From positions 1-46,209 of the forward strand of contig JAGGZY010000013.1 in assembly GCA_021161775.1 (NCBI GenBank): 46,209 nt of DNA, in the 5' to 3' direction. The notes under the pieces are model-generated. The model saw only the letters and a list, made by a program, of their open reading frames with translations. It made no database searches and was not told where the DNA came from. The position numbers and the translations under genes were made by a program. Below, piece after piece: positions 1-8,372 of the stretch (its first letter is position 1; the number at the start of each line of letters is the position of its first letter). The stretch comes from Dehalococcoidales bacterium (GTDB lineage Bacteria > Chloroflexota > Dehalococcoidia > Dehalococcoidales > UBA5760).

Positions 1-875
1 AAGTAGGTTTTAACCTCTTCAATCTTACCCTCATCAAATTTCTTGTATATCGTGGGGCGCAGAATATACATAATATAGGCACTAAATGCCAGAATGACAC
101 CTCCGATGCCATAGGCGGCGGAGTATATCCCTACCGCCGCTGCCCCGATAAGAAAACCAATTACATAACGGTCGCTCGATGAGATAATAAACTCAAAGAA
201 TACCGTCGGCACCAGGGGTAAACCATAGGACAGGTAGGAGCGTAATCCCGAGAAATTGGGGCGGCTAAACCCAGCATATGAGATAATAAGATACAGCATA
301 ACCGCCAGGGTACCCCCCCGACTAATTAGCAGGGAGGTTACAGCACCAGCTAAGCCATGCCCGGAGAGGACAAAGTAGGCAATTAATCCGATTTCCAAAG
401 AGGTGCGTAGCCACACCATAGCAGCGTACCGCTTAATCTGACCAAACACCCTAAATGAGCCTAAAGCTATGCTATTTAGCGCTCCCAGGAGCAGGAGTGG
501 CGAGGCTAGCCTGATTACCGATATTGCCGATTCTTCATGGAGAAGATTAGTCGCCAGCAAGCCGGATGAAAAGAACAGGGCGATGGATGCCGCCGCACCG
601 GTAATCAAAACCACGGAAAGAGCGGTTATAACCCCCTGACCGATTTCCTTTTTCCCTCTTGCCGAGAAGAACCGCACCAGGGCATTACCCAATCCGAGCT
701 GGATGATGGGCTGTAGTAATGAAATAGTAACCAGAACCTGCGCCCAGACTCCGTAACCCGATGCCCCCAGATTCTTGGTTAGAATAGGAAGGATAATCAG
801 ACTTCCTAGGCCAGCAATAATCTGAGCGCTGGCAACTAACCCAACACGCTTGGTAAATAAAGCATATTGTGACAT
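1..875 (-). CDS. Polysaccharide flippase (Wzx/RfbX-like), 3' end beyond window
   Basis: This is an open frame from an ATG at 875 that runs off the left edge, giving about 291 residues of the N-terminal part. It begins MSQYALFTKRVGLVASAQI and consists of repeated hydrophobic segments, which is typical of the polysaccharide transporter/MATE-like flippase families. These proteins move lipid-linked sugar units across the cytoplasmic membrane. Recognisable family-like stretches are GLGNALVRFFSARGKKE after the second membrane segment and SSDRYVIGFLIGAAAVGIYS in the distal part. The gene lies downstream of two nucleotide-sugar genes on the same strand, which fits a surface-polysaccharide cluster continuing to the left. 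The C-terminal half is not in the window, so MurJ-type relatives cannot be strictly excluded. Confidence 0.85.
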   Translation of the reverse strand, partial: MSQYALFTKRVGLVASAQIIAGLGSLIILPILTKNLGASGYGVWAQVLVTISLLQPIIQLGLGNALVRFFSARGKKEIGQGVITALSVVLITGAAASIALFFSSGLLATNLLHEESAISVIRLASPLLLLGALNSIALGSFRVFGQIKRYAAMVWLRTSLEIGLIAYFVLSGHGLAGAVTSLLISRGGTLAVMLYLIISYAGFSRPNFSGLRSYLSYGLPLVPTVFFEFIISSSDRYVIGFLIGAAAVGIYSAAYGIGGVILAFSAYIMYILRPTIYKKFDEGKIEEVKTY

Positions 876-966
876 ATATTACCCGGGGGCAACCATTGCT
901 TATTTAGCCTGCCTTTTGGGGACGTTAAATGCTAATCGCCTGCTCAACGACTTATTCTCAGTGGTG

Positions 967-2211
967 TCATAGACTCTGATAGTAAAACCCTTTTCCCAAG
1001 GCTTCTTCTCTACTAAAAAAACCTCTAACATCAATCAATATGGGGTTATCATTCATGATACTCTTTAGTCCGTCCAGGGTTAGCTGTTTAAAAACATCAT
1101 GAACTACTGCCAGTATTACGCCATCAATCCTAATTTCCCCAAGATTAGGCACTACCTTAATCCCAAATTCGGACTCAATATTACTCAGTAAGGGGTCATA
1201 GCCAAAGAGCTCTACCCCGTATTCCCCAAGCTCGCCGATAATCCCTCTTACCGGGGTCTCTCTGATATCAGCCACATTCTCCTTATAGGTCAACCCCATA
1301 ATAAGCACCTTAGAACCCCTTATCACCTTACCGGCACTATTTAGCGCCTTAATCATCATTTCAGCTATATGTTCGGGCATCAGGTCATTAATAGCCCTAC
1401 CCGCCAGGATAACCCGAGGGTGGTAACCGAGCTCTTTCGCCCGATAGACCAGATAGTAAGGGTCAACCGGGATACAATGCCCCCCGACCAAACCCGGCGA
1501 GTAACGATGGAAGTTCCACTTGGTCGCCGCTGCCTCCAGGACATCCTCGGTAGTTAAGCCCATTTTCTCAAAGATGAGCGCCAGCTCATTCATCAGGGCA
1601 ATATTCAGGTCCCGCTGGATGTTCTCGATAACCTTAGCCGCCTCAGCTGTTTTTATATCCCTAGCCCGGAAGATACGGGGGGTTACTACAGAGTAGAGTT
1701 CAGCCACCAGTGCGGTGGTCGCTTCATCCATCCCACTAACTACCTTGGTCATCCTGTCTACGGAGTGCTCACTATCCCCGGGGTTTACCCTTTCCGGAGA
1801 ATAGGCAATCTTGAAATCCTGACCGCACTTAAGACCAGACTCACCCTCTAAGATTGGCCCAATTATCTCCTCAGTAACCCCGGGGTAGACCGTTGACTCC
1901 AGAATAACGGTGCTTCCGCGTTTCATATTCTGCCCAGCAACCCTAGCCGCCCCCTCAACATAGGATAAATCAGGCTGTTTAGATTTGGTCACCGGAGTAG
2001 GTACACAGATAATAATAAAATCTGCCTTAGCTATATCATCAGCCCTATCGGTAAAGATAAGGTTTGGGTTACGGTTAGCCTCCTTGAGCCCCCTTACTTT
2101 ATCTCGATTACTATCAAAACCGATAACCTTAAGCCCCTTGGAAAATGCCTTAGCCAGGGGCAAACCAACATAACCCAGCCCAATAATACCCACCGTAGCT
2201 TTATTTGTCAT
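967..2211 (-). CDS. UDP-N-acetylhexosamine 6-dehydrogenase (WecC/TviB-type nucleotide sugar dehydrogenase)
   Basis: The 414-residue protein belongs to the UDP-glucose/GDP-mannose dehydrogenase family, which oxidises C6 of a UDP-sugar to the uronic acid with two NAD+. The N-terminal Rossmann motif is GLGYVGLPLA (residues 11-20), the central-domain Lys is in EAAKVIEN (about 193), and the catalytic Cys246 sits in GGHCIPVDPYYL. The C-terminal substrate domain carries GLTYKENVADIRETP. The length and the GHCIPVDPYYL motif favour the UDP-ManNAc/UDP-GlcNAc/UDP-GalNAc dehydrogenase branch over UDP-glucose dehydrogenase. The start codon overlaps the end of the upstream epimerase gene by 11 bp, so the two are co-transcribed. 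A paired dehydrogenase and 4-epimerase suggests UDP-GalNAcA or a similar acidic sugar precursor, but the exact substrate is not readable from sequence. Confidence 0.9.
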   Translation of the reverse strand: MTNKATVGIIGLGYVGLPLAKAFSKGLKVIGFDSNRDKVRGLKEANRNPNLIFTDRADDIAKADFIIICVPTPVTKSKQPDLSYVEGAARVAGQNMKRGSTVILESTVYPGVTEEIIGPILEGESGLKCGQDFKIAYSPERVNPGDSEHSVDRMTKVVSGMDEATTALVAELYSVVTPRIFRARDIKTAEAAKVIENIQRDLNIALMNELALIFEKMGLTTEDVLEAAATKWNFHRYSPGLVGGHCIPVDPYYLVYRAKELGYHPRVILAGRAINDLMPEHIAEMMIKALNSAGKVIRGSKVLIMGLTYKENVADIRETPVRGIIGELGEYGVELFGYDPLLSNIESEFGIKVVPNLGEIRIDGVILAVVHDVFKQLTLDGLKSIMNDNPILIDVRGFFSREEALGKGFYYQSL

Positions 2212-3139
2212 TAAACCACCCTACTGTTTCAGCTAAGCCAGCCTCTAGTGAGTACCCCGACTCATAGCTAAAGGCTTCTTTAGCCCGGGAGGTATCAGCC
2301 AGACTATGCTTAATATCCCCTGGCCTTGGTGGTTGATGGACCAGCTCAACCCCACCTCCTACCAGCTTAATAATAAGCTTAGCCAGCCGGTTTACCGTAA
2401 TCCTCTCCCCACGGCTGATATTAAACACCCCGCAAGCCTCGCTCTCCGCCGCCAGGATATTAGCCTCGACTACATCCCTAACAAAGGTGAAGTCCCTGGT
2501 CTGCTTACCATCGCCAAAGATAATCGGCGATTCACCACTCCCCGCCCAGCGGATAAACCGGGGGATTACCGCCGCATACTGGGAATTCGGGTCCTGCCGC
2601 GGCCCATAGACATTAAAGTATCGCAGACAAACCGTGGGCAACTGGTAAACCTCCTGGAAAACCTGACTGTAATACTCCCCGGCTAGTTTGGTTACCGCAT
2701 AAGGGGACAGCGGGCGGGGGATCATATCCTCCCTTTTAGGAAGGGTGGGGGTATCACCATACACCGACGACGACGAGGCAAAAATCACCTTCTTAACCCC
2801 GTTATCCCTCGCCGCCAAGAGTACATTTAATGTTCCAGTTATATTTGTCTCGTGGGAAGCCAGGGGATTAGCTATACTCCGTGGAACACTGGGCAATGCT
2901 GCCTGATGGAAGACATACCGAACACCCTTAAACACCGGTTGCAAAAAGGAGAGCTCGGTAATACTGCCCTGAATAAACTCAACATCACCGTTCTTTAATA
3001 GTTCGGCAATATTCTCTATCCTACCCGTAGCGAGATTATCAAGAATAATAATATAATAACCTCGTCTTACCAACTCCTCAGCCAGATGAGAGCCAATAAA
3101 GCCGGCACCACCAGTAATAACTACTCGCCCAGTTTTCAT
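2201..3139 (-). CDS. UDP-sugar 4-epimerase (extended SDR; WbpP/TviC/GalE-like)
   Basis: The 312-residue NAD-dependent epimerase/dehydratase has the N-terminal cofactor motif GGAGFIGSHLA (residues 10-20), a Ser-rich active-site strand ASSSSVYG (121-128) and the catalytic Tyr147/Lys151 pair in YAVTK. The segment RYFNVYGPRQDPNSQYAAVIP is typical of UDP-GlcNAc/UDP-glucose 4-epimerases, which interconvert gluco and galacto forms. It is the first gene of the visible polysaccharide operon (epimerase, dehydrogenase, flippase) and overlaps the dehydrogenase by 11 bp. With that dehydrogenase it could supply a uronic-acid building block for a surface polymer; this step is inferred from pairing. A UDP-glucuronate decarboxylase or dehydratase activity is less likely. 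Confidence 0.88.
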   Translation of the reverse strand: MKTGRVVITGGAGFIGSHLAEELVRRGYYIIILDNLATGRIENIAELLKNGDVEFIQGSITELSFLQPVFKGVRYVFHQAALPSVPRSIANPLASHETNITGTLNVLLAARDNGVKKVIFASSSSVYGDTPTLPKREDMIPRPLSPYAVTKLAGEYYSQVFQEVYQLPTVCLRYFNVYGPRQDPNSQYAAVIPRFIRWAGSGESPIIFGDGKQTRDFTFVRDVVEANILAAESEACGVFNISRGERITVNRLAKLIIKLVGGGVELVHQPPRPGDIKHSLADTSRAKEAFSYESGYSLEAGLAETVGWFNDK

Positions 3140-3300
3140 TCAATCAGCTTCCCGGCTGGCTACGAAGCCTTTACTCAGCACGCACTGCCGTTAAGCACAG
3201 ATTATACCCTAAATCTAAAGCATCAGTAAAATAAGCACCTACCCTAACTATACTGATAACGCCCAGATTTCTCAGCAATTGCATTAGCCTACCTAATAAC

Positions 3301-3349
3301 CCCTGCAGCTCCAACCAGCGCAATTTTATCTACAGTTGGAGCCGCAGGG
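3301..3349. repeat. Inverted repeat, possible terminator after the SDR gene
   Basis: Two 15-base arms, CCCTGCAGCTCCAAC (3301-3315) and GTTGGAGCCGCAGGG (3335-3349), pair with one mismatch around a 19-base loop. The hairpin lies 37 bp past the stop codon of the SDR gene and upstream of the epimerase start at 3139. There is no clear T-run on the minus strand, so a Rho-independent terminator is only a possibility. The rest of 3140-3385 shows no gene. Confidence 0.45.
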
Positions 3350-3385
3350 AGACATTCAACAATGTCAATTTAGGATGTTTAAATC

Positions 3386-4180
3386 CTAATCTATTCGCAT
3401 TCCACCATTAACATTAATTGACTCTCCTGTTATATTTTTGGAGATATCGGAACTCAAGAACAGAACCATACTAGCCATATCCTCCGGCTCCTGTGGCCTT
3501 CCTAGCGGGATTCCCGCACATCTCATCTTGAACATCTCCTCCCGCGAGACCTTTTTGGGGCTTTTACTAATTAAGTCATCCAGAAGCCCTTCCCATAGCG
3601 GGGTACGCACAATGCCGGGGCAAACAGCATTCACATTTATGTTATATTCGGCTAGCTCGAAGGCTAATGTCTGAGTATAACCAGTCACAGCGAACTTCGA
3701 GGCGTTGTAGTGGCCACCGAAATCAGGAAGACCTACCTTACCGAGGATAGAGGAGAAATTAACAATCTTACCGTATTTAGCATCTACCATGTGAGGAGCA
3801 ACAGCCCTAGTTACCTTGTGAAGACCCTTGATATTAATATCGTTAACCCTATCCCATTCCTCGTCATCTATCTTGAGCAACGGCAGTATTTTGGGACCAA
3901 CACCGGCATTATTAACCAGGATATCTATCTTGCCAAATTCCTTCATCGTGGTTGCTGCCAGATTTTCAGCATCGGAATTCTGTCTCACATCGACTTTAAC
4001 AGCTATTACCTTAGTACCATTCTTACTCAGCTTCGCAGCTAACTTCTGAGCCGCATCAAGGTCAACATCAGCAATAACTACATTAGCCCCTTCTTGGGCA
4101 AAATCCTCAACAATCTTCCCACCAATCCCCTTGGCACCTCCAGTCACAATTGCAACCTTACCTTTAAGTTTCAAATCCAT
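3386..4180 (-). CDS. Short-chain dehydrogenase/reductase (FabG-like)
   Basis: The 264-residue classical SDR has a cofactor motif TGGAKGIGG (13-21), an acidic residue after the second strand (IADVD, 37-41), NNAG (90-93), and a catalytic Ser144, Tyr158, Lys162 set (FSS, then YNASK). D38 suggests NAD(H) preference. The C-terminal GRPQEPEDMASMVLFLSSD and GESINVNGGMRID are standard for 3-oxoacyl-ACP reductase-like enzymes that act on alcohols, hydroxyacyl thioesters or sugars. A good ribosome site (AAAGGGGGAAG) precedes the ATG. The neighbouring gene, upstream on the same strand, is a broken enoyl-CoA hydratase, so this may be the surviving part of an acyl-CoA pathway. The substrate is unknown. 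Confidence 0.9.
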   Translation of the reverse strand: MDLKLKGKVAIVTGGAKGIGGKIVEDFAQEGANVVIADVDLDAAQKLAAKLSKNGTKVIAVKVDVRQNSDAENLAATTMKEFGKIDILVNNAGVGPKILPLLKIDDEEWDRVNDINIKGLHKVTRAVAPHMVDAKYGKIVNFSSILGKVGLPDFGGHYNASKFAVTGYTQTLAFELAEYNINVNAVCPGIVRTPLWEGLLDDLISKSPKKVSREEMFKMRCAGIPLGRPQEPEDMASMVLFLSSDISKNITGESINVNGGMRID

Positions 4181-4394
4181 TGATACTTCCCCCTTTATAA
4201 TTTATATTCTGCTTTCCGCTTATCCACAGTATATAACATCTTTAAGAATTGCTGAAAGCCACACTCCCTACGTCCACAGCGATTTTTCTTTTTCTATTGC
4301 TATAGTCTACACCTCCTTTCACTTATTCCATCTCATCCCAATCAGACTGAACTTTCCTACAATCTATCCTAAAAACAGGCTAAACTCTATTATC

Positions 4395-4827
4395 TTAATG
4401 CCCTTCCTCGAGGACAAAGATATCACCCCGGGCACCCTTTCCCCAGTGCTCCCTCCACACCAGTTTTCGCTTCTCCAGAAACGCCACCTGCCCTTCATAG
4501 TCATCCGCAGTGAGAGAATTCGTGGTAATCACTTCAGTAGCATATCGGTAAGCCTTGTGCTGTTCCATCAGAGCACAACCGAAAACCTAAAAAGTCAACC
4601 CCGGTGCAGAAATTTCCCCCCGTACTTCTCAGGATGATAACACTTACCTCATCATCCTCCTCGGCTAGGTGGAGGGCATCCCTAACCTTCTCCGTCAGCT
4701 TAATGCTCAACGCATTACCCACACTAGAACGACCCACCGAAACCATAGCCATCTTAGCTTCTCGGCCCTTCTTCAGAACGATAGTCTTACATTGCTTTGA
4801 GCTCTCTCCGACAACCCAACCACTCAC
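4395..4827 (-). pseudogene. Enoyl-CoA hydratase/isomerase family remnant (internal deletion plus frameshift)
   Basis: The N-terminal frame opens at a GTG (4827) behind a TAAGGAG site and encodes a crotonase-like start: GRSSVGNALSIKLTEKVRDA, then DDEVSVIILRSTGGNFCTGVDF, the first half of the CoA-binding fold. It stops at 4534 after about 97 residues. In another frame from about 4575 down to a TAA at 4395 the DNA encodes a typical crotonase C-terminus, including ALMEQHKAYRYATEVI and EGQVAFLEKRKLVWR. The middle of the protein (the region normally holding the second oxyanion-hole loop and catalytic Glu) is missing, and the two pieces overlap out of frame near 4560. A deletion of well over 100 codons is the simplest explanation. 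Homologous full-length genes are about 260 residues. Confidence 0.8.
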
Positions 4828-4986
4828 CTAGGACTCCTTATTTAGAAAGAATCTATACAATATCTATTGTAACCTCAAACCATCTCAAGGTCATCCCTCA
4901 AAATCTCTATTCTTATTTAGTAATATTAACTACCCTCTTCTGCAAGATATATTGCCTGCTTTGCTATTAATATTGCTATACATTGA

Positions 4987-5015
4987 TTGACAAAGTTATT
5001 AACCAGGATTATATT
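4987..5015 (+). promoter_or_regulatory. Promoter of the response regulator gene
   Basis: TTGACA (4987-4992) and TATATT (5010-5015) are separated by 17 bp, a near-consensus sigma-70 type promoter. The predicted start is about 5022, leaving a leader of roughly 38 nt with GGAG at 5051-5054, five bases before the ATG. The rest of 4828-4986 contains no recognisable gene. Confidence 0.7.
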
Positions 5016-5059
5016 TAGCAAGGTTACTTACAACAAAAATTACTCACTCCGGAGATGTT

Positions 5060-5725
5060 ATGAGGAAAATCAAGATACTGATAGCCGATAATCACTCGCT
5101 ATCCCGGGAAGGATTATGCCACCTCTTGAAGAAAGAAAAGGACTTCGACTGTGTAGCAACGACTCAGAATAGTGACCGGGCAGTTAAGCTAGCTGAGGAA
5201 TACCTTCCTGACATTGCCTTAATCGAGGTAACCATGCCGACAAGGAGTGGCATTGAGATTACCCGGCAAATTAAGACCGCCTCCCCGGCTACCGCGGTTA
5301 TTGTACTTACCCATGATAAGAGCAACTACTGTGTGCTATCTTGCCTGCAGACAGGGGTGAGTGGATATCTATTGAAGGATACCACCAGCAGCGACCTGAT
5401 TAATGCTATTCGCCTGGTCTATAATGGGGAAGGGGTATTTACCCTGGAAGCTATCCACAATATCATCCATACCCTAGGAACAATGAGGTATAAAGAGAGC
5501 TTTGGCATTAGCGAGCTGCACGGCCGAGAGCTAGAAGTACTCAAGTTAGCCGCCATGGGGATGACCAACAAAGATATCGCCTCTCGACTTAACATTAGTG
5601 AGCATACTGTCGGCAGTCATTTTGTCAATATCTTCCGCAAGATAGCCGTGGAATCACGCACTGAAGCAGTGCTTTACGGCTTGAAGCGAGGCTGGTTTAG
5701 CCTCGACGAATTAGCCCCCAAATAA
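5060..5725 (+). CDS. LuxR/NarL-family response regulator with Glu at the phosphoacceptor position
   Basis: The 221-residue two-domain regulator has an N-terminal receiver (about 1-120) and a C-terminal LuxR-type helix-turn-helix (about 152-215; GRELEVLKLAAMGMTNKDIA followed by LNISEHTVGSH). Receiver landmarks Thr84 (VLTHD) and Lys106 (YLLKD) are kept. The expected Asp in the PDxxLxDxxMP motif is Glu56 (PDIALIEVTMP), and the acidic pair is D10-N11 instead of two acids. Family knowledge says Asp-to-Glu can mimic phosphorylation, so it may be constitutively active or regulated otherwise. No histidine kinase gene lies beside it. It has its own promoter and converges on mtaB. Target genes are unknown. 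Confidence 0.9.
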   Translation: MRKIKILIADNHSLSREGLCHLLKKEKDFDCVATTQNSDRAVKLAEEYLPDIALIEVTMPTRSGIEITRQIKTASPATAVIVLTHDKSNYCVLSCLQTGVSGYLLKDTTSSDLINAIRLVYNGEGVFTLEAIHNIIHTLGTMRYKESFGISELHGRELEVLKLAAMGMTNKDIASRLNISEHTVGSHFVNIFRKIAVESRTEAVLYGLKRGWFSLDELAPK

Positions 5726-5754
5726 AAACCCGACCCAGGTAATTTCCCAACTGT

Positions 5755-7023
5755 TTAGATTATCTCCCCCCACACCCCATCCCTATAGCCCTCCACCAGC
5801 CTTACCCGAAGTAGTTTGTTGGTTAAATTATCACTACTCCGAGTATATACCCGAATATAATTACCGGTAAGCCCCGACCCAACGCCACCCGACTGCCCCT
5901 CAAACAGCACCCCTAGTCCCTTACCGAAGAACCGCCGGCTAAAGCTCATCGCAGACCCTCTGGCTAGCATCAGCATCCTCTGCATTCGCTCTTTTTTAAC
6001 CCTATCGCTAATCTGGTTCGGAAATCGGCAAGCCGCGGTGCCCTGGCGGGGGGAGTAGGCAAAGACATGGATACGGGCAAACCCCAACCGCTTGCAGAAA
6101 TCATAGCTCTCCTCAAACTCAGCGGGGGTTTCGCCGGGAAAACCAACCATAATATCAGTAGTGATAGCTGCCTCCGGCACCCGATTCCGAATTAAGGCCA
6201 CTGCCCCCTCAAACTCGTCTCTGGAATAATAACGCCTCATTCGGCTAAGGACACGGTTGCTGCCACTCTGGAGGCACAGGTGAAAGTGAGGGCATAGCCA
6301 CCCATCACCCCAGAGGTCAATAAGCTCGGTAGTTATCTCCAGTGGCTGTAGCGAGGACAGCCTTAGTCTTACGACACTGGTTTCCGCCAAAATACGCTTC
6401 AGCAAGCCGTCAAGGTTAATCCCGCGATAGTCATAAGAACCGATATTAACCCCGGTTAATACCACCTCTTTATAACCCTGAGCAGTGCGGCGCTGGATTT
6501 CGCTAATTACCTCGCCGGGGGGTAGACTCTGCTCCTTACCCCGCACCAGAGGCACAATACAATAAGCACAGCGGCGGTCGCAGCCATCCTGAACCTTAAT
6601 CAGGGTGCGGGTTCGAAAACCACTATAATCACCAGTAACCGTCCCACCAGTGTAGCCCAGCTCCTCTAGTATCCGCTGTAGATGGGGTTTATCACCATTC
6701 CCTACCACCAGACCAACCCCTTCAATCCGAGCTAGCTCATCAGGGGCTCGCTGGGCATAGCAACCGGTAGCCACTATCAGGGTATCAGGATTCTGGCGAT
6801 GAGCCCGCCGCAGCAGATGGCGGGATTTACGGTCAGCGATATGGGTAACCGTACAGGTATTCAATATATAAATATCCGCCTCAGCCGGCGAGGCTACCAG
6901 TCGGTAACCGTCGCTAGCCAACTGACGAGCCAGAAGCTCGGTCTCCGCCTGATTGAGTTTACAACCCAGACTATCTAAAGCAACCTTCATTCCTGGTGAA
7001 TTCTTACCCACTTTATTGACCAT
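5755..7023 (-). CDS. mtaB: tRNA (N6-L-threonylcarbamoyladenosine37-C2)-methylthiotransferase
   Basis: The 422-residue radical-SAM methylthiotransferase is expected to convert t6A37 to ms2t6A in tRNAs reading ANN codons. The N-terminal UPF0004 domain has three cluster cysteines (C21 in SLGCKLNQAE, C57 in NTCTVT, C88 in TGCYAQR). The radical-SAM motif CDRRCAYC gives C148, C152 and C155. The region from about 350 to the end fits a TRAM tRNA-binding domain. NTCTVTHIADRKSR separates it from MiaB and RimO. Homologues start at MKVALDSLG, so an ATG at 6990 is an alternative start; neither has a well-spaced ribosome site. It diverges from fabF across a short gap. Confidence 0.92.
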   Translation of the reverse strand: MVNKVGKNSPGMKVALDSLGCKLNQAETELLARQLASDGYRLVASPAEADIYILNTCTVTHIADRKSRHLLRRAHRQNPDTLIVATGCYAQRAPDELARIEGVGLVVGNGDKPHLQRILEELGYTGGTVTGDYSGFRTRTLIKVQDGCDRRCAYCIVPLVRGKEQSLPPGEVISEIQRRTAQGYKEVVLTGVNIGSYDYRGINLDGLLKRILAETSVVRLRLSSLQPLEITTELIDLWGDGWLCPHFHLCLQSGSNRVLSRMRRYYSRDEFEGAVALIRNRVPEAAITTDIMVGFPGETPAEFEESYDFCKRLGFARIHVFAYSPRQGTAACRFPNQISDRVKKERMQRMLMLARGSAMSFSRRFFGKGLGVLFEGQSGGVGSGLTGNYIRVYTRSSDNLTNKLLRVRLVEGYRDGVWGEII

Positions 7024-7109
7024 CCCGCAACATCGGCATTATAATTTCACTAGCTTCAACCGGTCAAACAGAAATCCCCCTTAATTCCTAATCCAGCAGC
7101 GAGGCAGAG

Positions 7110-8372
7110 TTGGCAAACAATCTAAATAATCGGGTGGTGATTACCGGGATGGGGGTATTATGTCCCGTTGGCCTAGACGCTGCCACTACCTGGGAAGCCC
7201 TTATCAACAGTAAATCAGGTATTAATTATATCACCCGGTTTGACCCTGAGCCATTTATCACCAGGTTTGCCGGCGAGGTAACCGGATTTAAGCCAACTGA
7301 CTATATACCCCGCCGCGACGCTCGCCATATGGACCGGTTTACCCAGTTAGCCATCGCCGCTAGCCTCCAGGCAGTAGAACAAGCCAAAATCAGAATTAAT
7401 TCCACCAATCAAGATAAGATTGGGGTTATCATTGGCAGTAGCCTGGGGGGATTAGCTACCCTATCCCAGGAGGTAAGCACACTACAACAGAAGGGGCCAC
7501 GTAGAGTAAGCCCCTTTCTGATACCAATGATGGCAGCTGATATTGCCTCCGCCCGGGTATCCATCACCCTCGGCGCCAGGGGGCCTAATTTCTCCACCAC
7601 CTCCTCCTGCTCCAGCGGAGCTGATGCTATTGGTCTTGCCTATGAAATGATTAAACGAGGTGATACTTTGGCAATGGTAGCTGGCGGTAGTGAAGCCGCC
7701 GTAACCCCGGTAGGACTAGCTGCCTTCAATGCTATCAGGGCACTGTCCATCCGTAACAATGAGCCTCAGCTTGCCTCACGACCCTTTGACCGCGAGCGCG
7801 ACGGCTTTGTTCTCGGCGAGGGCGCTGGTATTATGATACTGGAAAACGAGAACTTAGCCCGGAGGCGGGGGGCTAACATTCTAGCCGAAATCGTTGGCTA
7901 CGGAGCCACCAGCGATGCCTATCACATTACCCACCCCACCGAGGATGGCCGGGGCATTGCCCAGGCAATACGGATAGCCCTTAATAAAGCCCACCTTAAT
8001 ATCAATCAGATTGACTACATTAACGCCCACGGCACATCGACCCCACTAAATGACCGAACCGAGACCAAGGCAATAAAGACAGTATTCGGTAAAGCCGCCT
8101 ATAATGTCCCGATAAGCTCTACCAAATCAATGATGGGACATCTTATCGGGGCGGGGGGAGCCGTTGAAGCCGCCGTATGCGTAATGGTCATCCAGCAAGG
8201 CATCATCCCTCCTACCATAAATCTGACCCATCCCGACCCGGAATGCGACCTGGATTATGTACCTAATGTCGCCCGCCGTGCTGAGGTGACCACTACCCTG
8301 TCTCATGCCTTTGGCTTTGGGGGACATAACTCGGTGCTGGCACTGCGCCGATACTCGGAGGTATCAATTTGA
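7110..8372 (+). CDS. fabF: 3-oxoacyl-[acyl-carrier-protein] synthase II
   Basis: The 420-residue beta-ketoacyl-ACP synthase performs decarboxylative condensation of malonyl-ACP with acyl-ACP in fatty-acid elongation. The catalytic triad is Cys167 (TTSSCSSGADAIG), His307 (NAHGTSTPLND) and His344 (MGHLIGAGG). The start is TTG, with GAGG five bases upstream. The nucleophile context SSCSSG differs from the common TACATG, though the Cys is in place. The stop codon overlaps the TTG start of recJ (TTGA), so the two are translationally coupled. No other fatty-acid genes are nearby, so this copy sits apart from a fab cluster and a specialised synthase role is possible. Confidence 0.92.
   Translation: MANNLNNRVVITGMGVLCPVGLDAATTWEALINSKSGINYITRFDPEPFITRFAGEVTGFKPTDYIPRRDARHMDRFTQLAIAASLQAVEQAKIRINSTNQDKIGVIIGSSLGGLATLSQEVSTLQQKGPRRVSPFLIPMMAADIASARVSITLGARGPNFSTTSSCSSGADAIGLAYEMIKRGDTLAMVAGGSEAAVTPVGLAAFNAIRALSIRNNEPQLASRPFDRERDGFVLGEGAGIMILENENLARRRGANILAEIVGYGATSDAYHITHPTEDGRGIAQAIRIALNKAHLNINQIDYINAHGTSTPLNDRTETKAIKTVFGKAAYNVPISSTKSMMGHLIGAGGAVEAAVCVMVIQQGIIPPTINLTHPDPECDLDYVPNVARRAEVTTTLSHAFGFGGHNSVLALRRYSEVSI

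Noticed and set aside
2306-2686. 126-codon open frame opposite the epimerase gene
   Set aside because: It is antisense to a clearly recognised enzyme and lacks a ribosome site and family resemblance; the same holds for the other antisense frames across the window.
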